From Coprococcus_C hominis (GTDB lineage Bacteria > Bacillota > Clostridia > Lachnospirales > Lachnospiraceae): DNA of 64,000 bases. Shown here in pieces: positions 9,300-17,864 of this stretch. A program made the position numbers and the translations under genes. Under the pieces are notes generated by a model. The model ran no database searches. It was not told the DNA's origin and saw only the letters and a list, made by a program, of their open reading frames with translations. How positions within the stretch are numbered: the first letter of the stretch is position 1; every line of letters starts with the position of its first letter. The stretch is taken from the NCBI RefSeq assembly GCF_020687505.1, contig NZ_JAJEQT010000008.1. One strand, 5' to 3'.

Positions 9300-12200
9300 C
9301 TATATAAAATCGAAGCTCACCTGTTCATATTCAAGATCCTGATAAACAAGTTCCTCCTGCTCGACTTTGCTTGTATAATCGACAACTACGGTCAGCTGCT
9401 TTCCGCCTGCCATCTGTTGTCCTAAAATATAATTGACATCGAATCGTCCGGTGATTGCTGGTGTTGCCCCACGTGCCGGCACGATCAGCTGTACATGATT
9501 TGCCGCAAGCAATGCGAAGATCGGCTCCCAAATATACACATCCTTCGCCGCACCAAACGGGTTATCAATAAAGATCGTCTTTGTTCCTGTATCCTCATTT
9601 CCAATCCGGTACATACCGGAAATGTAATTGATGATGGAAATCAGGAATTGGATATAAATACCCTGCGACTGTCCGGTACTTCCAACGGCCTCCTCGTATT
9701 TCAGATAACGGCTCTGTTCTTTGATTCTTTCCCGCTTATACAGACTCAGCTTGATCGCATTCATATCGGTTACAATCACACTGAACAATTTCTTTAAAGT
9801 CAAACTGTTCCGAATAAATTTCATCCGGTCGCGATCCTGCTCATAATCATCTGCCTGTGCCACGATGCGGTCTACATAATCCGACATCCGCTGTTTCAAA
9901 AACTCATCCTTCACATATGGCACCTGTAAGCCTACCATCTGGATCACTTCATCCTCCATGATAATCCGGGAAAGCTTCGGTAATTTATCCAGCTCCGTCC
10001 GCACATCCAAACACCGTTGCAGGCACTGCTCCTCGAAGTTTGCTTTGAGCCCCTCCATATCGGTCAGACTCTTCTCCACACGGTCACGTTCCAGACGCAC
10101 ATATCCAACCATAGACTCCAGATTGTCCACCAATGCCTTTGCCTCTGCATAATTCTCTGGAATCCGCACATCGTCCCGGATCGTTCCCGCAAGCTCATAC
10201 GCATGCATCTCATCAAACGCCTGTGCCGTATTGCCCTTAAATTTGAGCAGCTCATTTTTCGCACGGTCAAGCTGTTTGCATGTCCGGTCGAAATTCATAA
10301 GCTGGGATTCAAACATCTCCCGTAATGTCTCTTTATCCTCTAACATCGGTGTCGCATCTTCCAGACTGATCTCATGTGTCGTTACGATCCGCTTGACATC
10401 CTTATACAGATCTGTCATATACCGCTGCCGTTTCTCATAGGTACGATACTCTTCGTCGCACGCCTTTGCTTCCGCCTCCAGCCGTGCCAGCAATGTCTGC
10501 CCGCTTTCAAGACTGGCAATGATCTCTGACTCACTTGCATCCACTTCCTCGTAAGAACCATATCCATTCTGGATATTCTCGATTGCATATTGAATGCTTC
10601 CATCTAACTTATCTGCTTTGGAGCGGATCTCGGAAAGCTGCCGTTCCTCTTTCTTTAACTGTTCCTTCGTCTGTGCAATATTCTCCCGGCATACGGTAAG
10701 CACCGCATCATCCGAGAAATACAGCAGATTCCGGCTTTCCAGATCTGCCAGTTCTTTAAAATCAACACCTCTGCGCTCGATTGATTTTCTGGATTTTTCC
10801 ATCGAAGCAAGCAATGTGGCGATCACGAGCTGCTTATCTTCCATCGCACGCATATCGCCGCGGTTCTCATCAACCATTGTCCGGAATCTCGCCCGTAAAT
10901 CCTCATCCGAAATCGTTAATACTTCGTATTCCTGATCGACATTATAATAAGACTCATAATTATCTTTCCATTCACGTACAAGCGTATCCAGCTGTTCCTG
11001 CATGAAACGTATTTTCGCTTCTGTTTGCTCTGTATCAAGCCGGCTGTCTCCGCCCTGTGCCACGAACGATGCTTTCTGTTCTTCCAGACGCTCCAGTGCC
11101 TTTTCTGCCTCTGCCTGCCGCTGTTCCTGTGTAGCAATCACAGAGGTTAACTGCTCCACGGTATATAACCGGTTCACATCCTGTATGCATGCTTCGTATT
11201 CCTGCTTACAATTTTCCTGTTTTTCTTTCGATGCCGCAATCTTCTTGCGGATTATTTCGAGCTCATCCATGCATGCGGTAAGCTGCGTCTCTAATTCCGT
11301 CGCCGTCTTTCTTGCATCTGCCAGACGTTTTCCTGCCTCCAACAGATCCCGGTCAGACAGACGGATTAAAAATGCCTGATCCTCCCGGTATGCAGAAAGC
11401 ATCTCCTCCTGCATGGCAAGCTGATCGCCAATCTCTTTTTCCCGCTGCCGCTCCTTTGCGACCAGTGTGCTGATCGTCTCGGCATCCAGCAGATACTCCG
11501 GTGTTGCCGACACCGCAAACACATTGTCTCCGAGATGCATCGCCATCTCTTCCATCCGGTCACGGTCGTAAATATAGACTGGAACTTCGCCTGTATCAAT
11601 TGTGCGGATATTCGGATCTTCTGCCAGGGTATCGTAGTCCTCTGCCACAATCCCATAAACAAGCTGTGGATTTGCTGAAAGTACCGCCGCCTGCTTGTCC
11701 GCCGGCAGAGCCGATACATAATCCATTCCGTACATAGCTGCACTTCCATGCCGTGTCTCAATATAATCCAATACCTTCTTGGCAGCCTCGGATACTCCGA
11801 TCAATCTGCCCTCCGCCAGTCGCTCCGCATTCTTGGCGCATTCCACACCCTGCTTTTTCAGTGCCTCTATCTTGAGCACCGCATCACGGATACGATCTGC
11901 CAGCACATCCGACAGTGCTTCCATCTCGGATGCCCCGTAAATTGTCTGTATCTTATGCAGTTTTTCTGCTGCTTCCTCAAATGCCTGTTCCTTCGTCAGA
12001 AGCTCCGCAAGCTGCTTCTCATTTTCTGCCTGCTGCAAGCGAAGCTGCATCAGCCGTTCCTTCTGCGCTTCTTCCTGTTTCCTGCAATCTGCGACAAGCG
12101 CTTCCTCCTGTGTCTGCTGTTCCTGCAAAGATGCCAGTAACTCTTTGGACTCTGCAAGCTGCTCATCCACTTTCGTAAACCGGATCTCATTCATCTCCAT

Positions 12201-13700
12201 ACGGATTGCGGAAAGCTGTTCGGATAACTGCCGGATCTGCGTCTCAGCCTCCTGCTTGCTATGCTCATACACTGCCTGCTGCACCTGCATCTCAGCAAGC
12301 ATCTTCTCATTATATTTCTGCTTTGCGACCTCACGCTTTAATTCTTCCGTATCGGCTACAATCTGGTTGCGCAGGTTCGTCATCTGCACATCCATGCGCA
12401 TCTTTATATTATAGGCATAGGTATATAACTGTGTCTCATCAAAGGCTGACGCATTCATCTGCGCCTTTACCCACGCCTCCAGTTCATCCTTTTTCCTGCG
12501 GTCATCCACATATTCGAGATACTCGTTAATACTCTCTTTTTTTGCGAACTCCGCCTGCTCAGTCTCCAGACGGCTCTGTTCCATTTCAAGCTGTTTTTCC
12601 GCCTGTTTAATCTGTCCGTAAAGCTGTTCGAGATATCGTTTATCCCGTGCAACCTTCAGGCATTCCATCCGTTTTCTCTGGTCGTCCTTTGCCGCACGCT
12701 TCCCATTGCGCGTCTGCTCCAGCTTTTCCAGCGTCTCGGCATCATTTTTTACAAACTCTTCTCCAGTCACGCAGATATCCGCCAGAAGCTTCTCCATATT
12801 CGTCTGCTCCTGATACAGACTCATAAATGACGCGACTTTATCCCGCAGCACCTCGATCAGCTCCGCCTGATGGTCATAGCTTGTAATATCCTTTTTCTTC
12901 TTAGCAAGGATCGTAAGCTGCTCCTTGATATCCATGAGCATCTTCGCCATTGTGTCAGAATCCTCGCCGTCACGCATCGTCTTTACTGCATACGCTTTCT
13001 CGATGATGCCCTCGATCAGCAGATCCTCCACGACCTTTCGCGTCGTCTTATAATTCGTCTCGAAGTAGGTACGCACATGCCCCTCGGTCTTATTGATTCC
13101 TCGGATGATCTCCCACTGGCTCTCATGCAGACCATATCCGCTGATAAACCGCTGGTATTCACCCTTCCGGTCAAAGATGCAGACCTTCAGTGACATATCA
13201 CGATGTTCTAACTCTTTCAGATAATTCCGCAATCCCTGAAACGTGATGCGCTCTTTGTCCTTCGACAACGGCAGATTGATAATATCATTTTTATTGTACT
13301 CCCGGTAGAAAATACAGTAATTGAAATACTCAATCGCTGCCACATCCTTCTTCGCCGTCTCGCCCTCGACATCCTTCGCTTTGCGCGCGCAGAATCCCGT
13401 CGTCATATAGCGATAGCCTTCCTTGCGATCCTGCTCGTCCAACTTCCATTCGACGAGAGAATGGATGGTTGTATTTCCATTTCCGGTACGAAACAGCTTT
13501 TCAATCGGCTGTTTCTCATCGAGTGTACAGTTTGGAATCATGTTCTGCATCAAAAGCAGCATCAGCACACTCTTTCCACCACCATTTGCCAGATCGTACA
13601 AAGTGTTCTTTCCATACATCCGCATGGTAAAATCATCGTAGTACTGCGTTCCAAAATTATATTTTACATTGTTGACACGAATACGGTTGATACTAGGCAT
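9300..13700 (-). CDS. jetC: SMC-like ATPase of a Wadjet/Mks complex (JetC/MksB)
   Basis: About 1,466 residues. The Walker A motif 'LANGGGKSVLMLLLMQ' lies near residue 45. Long coiled coils occupy roughly residues 280-530 and 700-1200 with a hinge-like region between. The C-terminal ATPase half contains 'TIFIDNPFGAAKDVYIWEPIF', a Walker B/D-loop region. This layout is that of MukB/MksB/JetC proteins, which with JetA, JetB and the nuclease JetD recognise and cleave small circular plasmids. I place the start at an ATG overlapping the jetB stop, with GGAGGAG ahead of it. No jetD lies downstream in this window. Confidence 0.85.
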   Translation of the reverse strand: MPSINRIRVNNVKYNFGTQYYDDFTMRMYGKNTLYDLANGGGKSVLMLLLMQNMIPNCTLDEKQPIEKLFRTGNGNTTIHSLVEWKLDEQDRKEGYRYMTTGFCARKAKDVEGETAKKDVAAIEYFNYCIFYREYNKNDIINLPLSKDKERITFQGLRNYLKELEHRDMSLKVCIFDRKGEYQRFISGYGLHESQWEIIRGINKTEGHVRTYFETNYKTTRKVVEDLLIEGIIEKAYAVKTMRDGEDSDTMAKMLMDIKEQLTILAKKKKDITSYDHQAELIEVLRDKVASFMSLYQEQTNMEKLLADICVTGEEFVKNDAETLEKLEQTRNGKRAAKDDQRKRMECLKVARDKRYLEQLYGQIKQAEKQLEMEQSRLETEQAEFAKKESINEYLEYVDDRRKKDELEAWVKAQMNASAFDETQLYTYAYNIKMRMDVQMTNLRNQIVADTEELKREVAKQKYNEKMLAEMQVQQAVYEHSKQEAETQIRQLSEQLSAIRMEMNEIRFTKVDEQLAESKELLASLQEQQTQEEALVADCRKQEEAQKERLMQLRLQQAENEKQLAELLTKEQAFEEAAEKLHKIQTIYGASEMEALSDVLADRIRDAVLKIEALKKQGVECAKNAERLAEGRLIGVSEAAKKVLDYIETRHGSAAMYGMDYVSALPADKQAAVLSANPQLVYGIVAEDYDTLAEDPNIRTIDTGEVPVYIYDRDRMEEMAMHLGDNVFAVSATPEYLLDAETISTLVAKERQREKEIGDQLAMQEEMLSAYREDQAFLIRLSDRDLLEAGKRLADARKTATELETQLTACMDELEIIRKKIAASKEKQENCKQEYEACIQDVNRLYTVEQLTSVIATQEQRQAEAEKALERLEEQKASFVAQGGDSRLDTEQTEAKIRFMQEQLDTLVREWKDNYESYYNVDQEYEVLTISDEDLRARFRTMVDENRGDMRAMEDKQLVIATLLASMEKSRKSIERRGVDFKELADLESRNLLYFSDDAVLTVCRENIAQTKEQLKKEERQLSEIRSKADKLDGSIQYAIENIQNGYGSYEEVDASESEIIASLESGQTLLARLEAEAKACDEEYRTYEKRQRYMTDLYKDVKRIVTTHEISLEDATPMLEDKETLREMFESQLMNFDRTCKQLDRAKNELLKFKGNTAQAFDEMHAYELAGTIRDDVRIPENYAEAKALVDNLESMVGYVRLERDRVEKSLTDMEGLKANFEEQCLQRCLDVRTELDKLPKLSRIIMEDEVIQMVGLQVPYVKDEFLKQRMSDYVDRIVAQADDYEQDRDRMKFIRNSLTLKKLFSVIVTDMNAIKLSLYKRERIKEQSRYLKYEEAVGSTGQSQGIYIQFLISIINYISGMYRIGNEDTGTKTIFIDNPFGAAKDVYIWEPIFALLAANHVQLIVPARGATPAITGRFDVNYILGQQMAGGKQLTVVVDYTSKVEQEELVYQDLEYEQVSFDFI

Positions 13701-14406
13701 TTGTCTCTCCTCCCAGTACTTTGTAGATTTTTCCTTTGTACTCCTCGAAATAGTTCTCCACGATCGCATGAAAACGGTCAGTTGGATAATAGCGGTCTTC
13801 CACCGCGATAAATAATTTCTGTTCCTGTAAGAAATTAAACGTCAGTTTCACATATCCGGTACGGGACGCACGGCTGGCACGGTTCTTGTCCTTCTCATCT
13901 GAAGTCACAAGTGGAAGCTCATCCCACAAAAGCGCCAGTGACTTGAAACTGTCCGCTTCCACATCACTCATGGAATACACAGACAGATCCTTTGTAATTG
14001 ACGCAAGATACGTTGTTACCTGCTCTAAAATATCTTCGAGCCGCACATATTCCTTCACCTGATACGATGCGGAATCCTGATAGAACAGTAACAGGAAATT
14101 GTACATGATAAAATATACCATATACAGCTCCCGGTTTAACCGTAGCCCAAGCAGACGCTTCATATCATCGTTTGTATATCCAAACACGCGGTTTCCCTCA
14201 CCGGCAGTCAGATAGACCGCATCCTGATATTCATATAAATTCAAATTCAGTTTTTTCATCATCTTGGTTACAATGTCGTACACAGCAGCATTTGCATAAA
14301 ATTCTTCATACAGATCCCGTGTGTCCGGATTGCTTCTGGAGATTTCCTGCCCGGTAATCAACGCGGCATATACATCCAATGCTTTTTCCAGATTTCGCTG
14401 TTCCAT
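13693..14406 (-). CDS. jetB: JetB/MksE-like subunit
   Basis: A 237-residue mostly helical protein in the position and size of the MksE/JetB winged-helix subunit. Its ATG overlaps the stop of jetA (TAATG) and its own stop overlaps the start of jetC, so translation of the three is coupled. No catalytic motif is seen, as expected for a kleisin-associated subunit. The family assignment rests mainly on size, gene order and the flanking JetA and JetC proteins. The C-terminal half 'VKLTFNFLQEQKLFIAVEDRYYPTDRFHAIVENYF' reads like a winged helix. Confidence 0.75.
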   Translation of the reverse strand: MEQRNLEKALDVYAALITGQEISRSNPDTRDLYEEFYANAAVYDIVTKMMKKLNLNLYEYQDAVYLTAGEGNRVFGYTNDDMKRLLGLRLNRELYMVYFIMYNFLLLFYQDSASYQVKEYVRLEDILEQVTTYLASITKDLSVYSMSDVEADSFKSLALLWDELPLVTSDEKDKNRASRASRTGYVKLTFNFLQEQKLFIAVEDRYYPTDRFHAIVENYFEEYKGKIYKVLGGETNA

Positions 14407-15980
14407 TACTCGGCTGCCTCCCTTTCAAAATTCATATCCGTTACCACAAACGGCTCGACGGCTTCTATATCCTGCATCTGTGGTTTGATCTCTACCTCAT
14501 CCGTTCCAAATGTGATTGTGAATCGAATATCTCGAATGCGTTCCTTTTCTTCCTCTGTCAGATGTTCGACGACCATCTCTTCTAACATCGTTTCCTGCTT
14601 CTCGAGCATTTCATCAACCCGATACGACCGCTTCCCGGATAAATGTACCAGGAACGCATAGTAATCGCGGTTTGTATAGATTTCCTCGCCAAATTTTATT
14701 TCAAGGATTCCATTGTATTCCTTCAAGGTAACACGATTCCACTTCTTCAACTGATCGCAGAGCTCGTAGAACAGGTGGGCGAAGTTTCGTCCGATCTTCT
14801 CCTCCAGAATCTCGTCCTCATACTTGAAATCTGGTGTCAGTTCCCGCTTTTCAATCTTCTCTGTCTCCTGCTTCTCATCACTTCGAAGCGTCAGGATATT
14901 GTCGATGTTCCGCATCGTGAAATACTTATCCATCCGCGGCGCAAACAGCGGTTCCAGCACATGTGCCAGCAGATCCGGCTGATCCAGCTTCATGATCGTA
15001 TTTAACGCCTGCTTAAAATCAAAGACTGGTCTTAATTTCCGTAATTTCGCCCGGTTGATGATCTGATCGGACAACTGTGACAGCTCGGTTGTCTCACCGA
15101 TCAGGCGGCTATGATTGTAGATTGTTTTCTTTAACTCTGTCTCCAACTGGCTGATCTCCGAGAGTGCCTTCGAATGCAGGGTCGGTGAACCTCCATCGGT
15201 ATCGCGTTCAAACTCTGCCTTTTCAATCGCCTTATCGACCAGCGCCTTGTTCTTCACAAATAATTTCTGCTCTTCGGTAAACCACTTTGCCGTCGTGTCC
15301 ATGAAATGTTCATACGCCTTTGCACCCTCGAACACATCCACTCCAAGCAGCTTTACGACCTGCTCCTTCTGCTCAATCAGCGAGATCACCTGACTGTTGA
15401 TCCGACGAACCACATCGATACCGCCCTTGAAGTTGTTCGCATTGATCATCTTCTCAAGCAACAACTGGGATACATTGATCTTGCTCTCGTCTTTGATTTC
15501 CTTCGTATCCAGATAGAACTCAATGCCCTCTGGCGTAATCGTATAATAAACCGTCCCCTGCGCGATATGACTGTCAATCAGCTTCACGCGTGCGACCTTG
15601 TTTTCCCGCACTTCCGGATCATAGAAATGAAACTCAAACGCCCGCCCGTCATTTTTAATCTTATCAAAAATATAGGAGATCAGTTCGCGCAGCTCTACCA
15701 GTTCCTCTTCCAGCTTGAAATCCCGCGTCAGAAGTTCCCGCAGGAAATCCTCATATTCTTCATACGTGACGTCCTTTTCGTGGAAATTGTTTTCATTGAT
15801 GAAAAACCGCAAGGACGCCATCGTGATATATCCCATATCTAAAAACGCATACTTACCTTCCTTGTACTGTGTAAAAGTCGTCTCATTCAACACGAAAAAC
15901 GGATAGTACTTTTTCAGATTCTGCATCCGCGCACTATGTTCTGCAATTATATCGTTGATCATTACGTGTTTTAAAGCCAT
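14406..15980 (-). CDS. jetA: Wadjet JetA/MksF-like kleisin subunit
   Basis: About 524 residues starting MALKHVMINDIIAEHSARMQ, with AGGAG upstream; an earlier in-frame ATG lacks a ribosome site. It is helical with two acidic, charged ends and no catalytic motif. Features resemble the JetA family found in Firmicutes Wadjet loci, including the N-terminal 'YYPFFVLNETTFTQYKEGKYAFLDMGYI' winged-helix stretch and a C-terminal domain with 'GEEIYTNRDYYAFLVHLSG'. In Mks/Wadjet complexes the kleisin bridges the SMC heads. It is the first gene of the coupled jetABC operon. Confidence 0.78.
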   Translation of the reverse strand: MALKHVMINDIIAEHSARMQNLKKYYPFFVLNETTFTQYKEGKYAFLDMGYITMASLRFFINENNFHEKDVTYEEYEDFLRELLTRDFKLEEELVELRELISYIFDKIKNDGRAFEFHFYDPEVRENKVARVKLIDSHIAQGTVYYTITPEGIEFYLDTKEIKDESKINVSQLLLEKMINANNFKGGIDVVRRINSQVISLIEQKEQVVKLLGVDVFEGAKAYEHFMDTTAKWFTEEQKLFVKNKALVDKAIEKAEFERDTDGGSPTLHSKALSEISQLETELKKTIYNHSRLIGETTELSQLSDQIINRAKLRKLRPVFDFKQALNTIMKLDQPDLLAHVLEPLFAPRMDKYFTMRNIDNILTLRSDEKQETEKIEKRELTPDFKYEDEILEEKIGRNFAHLFYELCDQLKKWNRVTLKEYNGILEIKFGEEIYTNRDYYAFLVHLSGKRSYRVDEMLEKQETMLEEMVVEHLTEEEKERIRDIRFTITFGTDEVEIKPQMQDIEAVEPFVVTDMNFEREAAE

Positions 15981-16094
15981 GCGTTTTCTCCTGGTTCGGC
16001 AGTAGTTTACATAAATGGGCATACTGCCGCATAATTATAATAATTATAATACATGCAGACACAGGAAACAAGAGAAATACAGAAGAAAAACGTT

Positions 16095-16126
16095 GAAAAA
16101 AGTCGCCCTACATGATGTAGAGCGAC
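16095..16126 (-). terminator. Intrinsic terminator after fructose-bisphosphate aldolase
   Basis: A long stem, AGTCGC...GCGACT with inner CTACAT/ATGTAG, precedes a run of T on the minus strand. It separates the aldolase gene from jetA, so jetA must have its own promoter. Confidence 0.8.
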
Positions 16127-16158
16127 TCGCATCTAGTCTTTTTTAAAGAAGTTACTTA

Positions 16159-17022
16159 TTAAGCCTTACCAACAGATCCGAAAAGTTCCATCTTCTCTTT
16201 TACTGTTGCCTTGATAGCTTCTGCACCAGGTGCAAGGAGCTTACGTGGATCAAATCCCTTACCCTCGAGATCCTTACCAGCTTCAATGTACTTTCTTGTA
16301 GCTTCCTGGAATGAAAGCTGACACTCTGTATTTACGTTGATCTTAGATACACCAAGTGTAATTGCCTTCTTGATCATATCAGCAGGAATACCTGTACCAC
16401 CGTGAAGTACGAGAGGCATAATGCCTGTCTTCTGCTGGATAGCATCCAATGTCTCGAAAGAAAGTCCCTTCCAGTTTGCCGGATACTTACCATGGATATT
16501 ACCGATACCTGCAGCAAGCATGTCTACGCCAAGATCAGCGATTGTCTTACATTCTTCAGGATCTGCACACTCACCCATACCTACAACGCCGTCTTCTTCT
16601 CCACCGATAGAACCAACTTCACACTCGATAGAAAGACCAAGCTGATGAGCTACGTTTACGAGCTCTGTAGACTTAGCAAGGTTCTCTTCGAATGGATAGT
16701 GAGAACCATCAAACATGATAGATGTGAAACCAGCCTTGATACACTTATAACATCCTTCGTATGTTCCATGATCCAAATGAAGTGCTACTGGAACTGTGAT
16801 TCCAAGTTCCTCGTCCATAGCCTTAACCATAGCTGCAACTGTCTTGAATCCTGTCATATACTTTCCGGCACCCTCAGATACACCAAGGATAACTGGGGAG
16901 TTTAATTCCTGTGCTGTTAAAAGAATTGACTTTGTCCACTCAAGGTTATTGATGTTGAACTGACCAACTGCATAATGACCAGCTTTAGCCTTTTTCAACA
17001 TTTCTGTAGCTGAAACTAACAT
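16159..17022 (-). CDS. fba: Class II fructose-1,6-bisphosphate aldolase
   Basis: A glycolytic enzyme of about 287 residues. Zinc-ligand and catalytic regions are visible: 'VALHLDHG', 'TSIMFDGSHYPFEENL', 'ECEVGSIGGEEDG', 'VLHGGTGIP' and 'KINVNTECQ'. The start is the ATG preceded by GGAGG eight bases upstream, five codons inside the longest frame. The gene uses a narrower, high-expression codon set (mostly CTT/GTT/GCA-type) than its neighbours. It stands alone between the CarD gene and a terminator. Confidence 0.95.
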   Translation of the reverse strand: MLVSATEMLKKAKAGHYAVGQFNINNLEWTKSILLTAQELNSPVILGVSEGAGKYMTGFKTVAAMVKAMDEELGITVPVALHLDHGTYEGCYKCIKAGFTSIMFDGSHYPFEENLAKSTELVNVAHQLGLSIECEVGSIGGEEDGVVGMGECADPEECKTIADLGVDMLAAGIGNIHGKYPANWKGLSFETLDAIQQKTGIMPLVLHGGTGIPADMIKKAITLGVSKINVNTECQLSFQEATRKYIEAGKDLEGKGFDPRKLLAPGAEAIKATVKEKMELFGSVGKA

Positions 17023-17097
17023 TTGTAATTCCTCCATTTTTCTTTAATTTTATCCTAGATAAGCATATTATACTATACTATCCGAAAAAATAAAAGA

Positions 17098-17598
17098 CTA
17101 TTGCTTACAATAATCTAAAAATTTCTCTTTGATTTCTTCCCGGTCTTTTCCCATAACCAGAGAAAGCTCACTGTATAAGCCCTCCTCGGCGAGCTTCATA
17201 TACCGTTCATCAGTTACCGTCACTTTCTTGCCATGTGACTCACGCTCTTCTTTCCGGATCAGAAGTGCCTTGATTACCTTGACACACTGGCGCAGATCAC
17301 AGCTTTTCATTGCCTTTTTGTAACTGTCATCCCGCATCCGCTCACTCTCTACCTGCAATGGTTCGATTTCCTTGACCTCTTCCATCAAAGCTGCCGCCTC
17401 ATCGGCTGTGATCACACTCCGAAGCACAACCCGGCTATTGTCTGTCGGGCAAAACAACCGACTGTCCCTTGTCTTTTCCGGCACTAACACATAATACAAT
17501 TTGTCTTCATCAATTCCCGCTATATCCGGATGTGTGATCTCCTCCACCCGGCATATACCATTGCTTCCATATACGATATAATCGCCTACATGAAACAC
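17098..17598 (-). CDS. CarD family transcriptional regulator
   Basis: A 166-residue protein starting with GTG after GGAGG. The N-terminal 'FHVGDYIVYGSNGICRVEEI' is the RNA-polymerase-interacting (RID) Tudor-like domain of CarD/CdnL/TRCF-type proteins. A helical C-terminal part follows ('SCDLRQCVKVIKALLIRKEER'). CarD-like proteins bind the polymerase beta subunit and tune promoter opening. It lies just upstream of the aldolase gene on the same strand with 75 bp between. Confidence 0.88.
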   Translation of the reverse strand: MFHVGDYIVYGSNGICRVEEITHPDIAGIDEDKLYYVLVPEKTRDSRLFCPTDNSRVVLRSVITADEAAALMEEVKEIEPLQVESERMRDDSYKKAMKSCDLRQCVKVIKALLIRKEERESHGKKVTVTDERYMKLAEEGLYSELSLVMGKDREEIKEKFLDYCKQ

Positions 17599-17864
17599 TC
17601 TCTCGCCTCCATCTTTCTATTAAACCCTCTTATATTCTACCTATTTATAATATCACTTTTTCAGGCAAATCGTAAGTCGGTTTTTCTGAATCTCCAGATT
17701 TTCAGCACTTTTGCAAAGATAGTTTCCTATTTTTTTGTGTTTTTTCACAATAGTATGCTACAAATTTTACAATTTTTGAAAATTATGTTGAATTTTCGGT
17801 TAAAATGTCGATAATGAAATTATAAGGGTCGTGGTTTGTTTTATGGAACAAGGGGGAATTTTCT

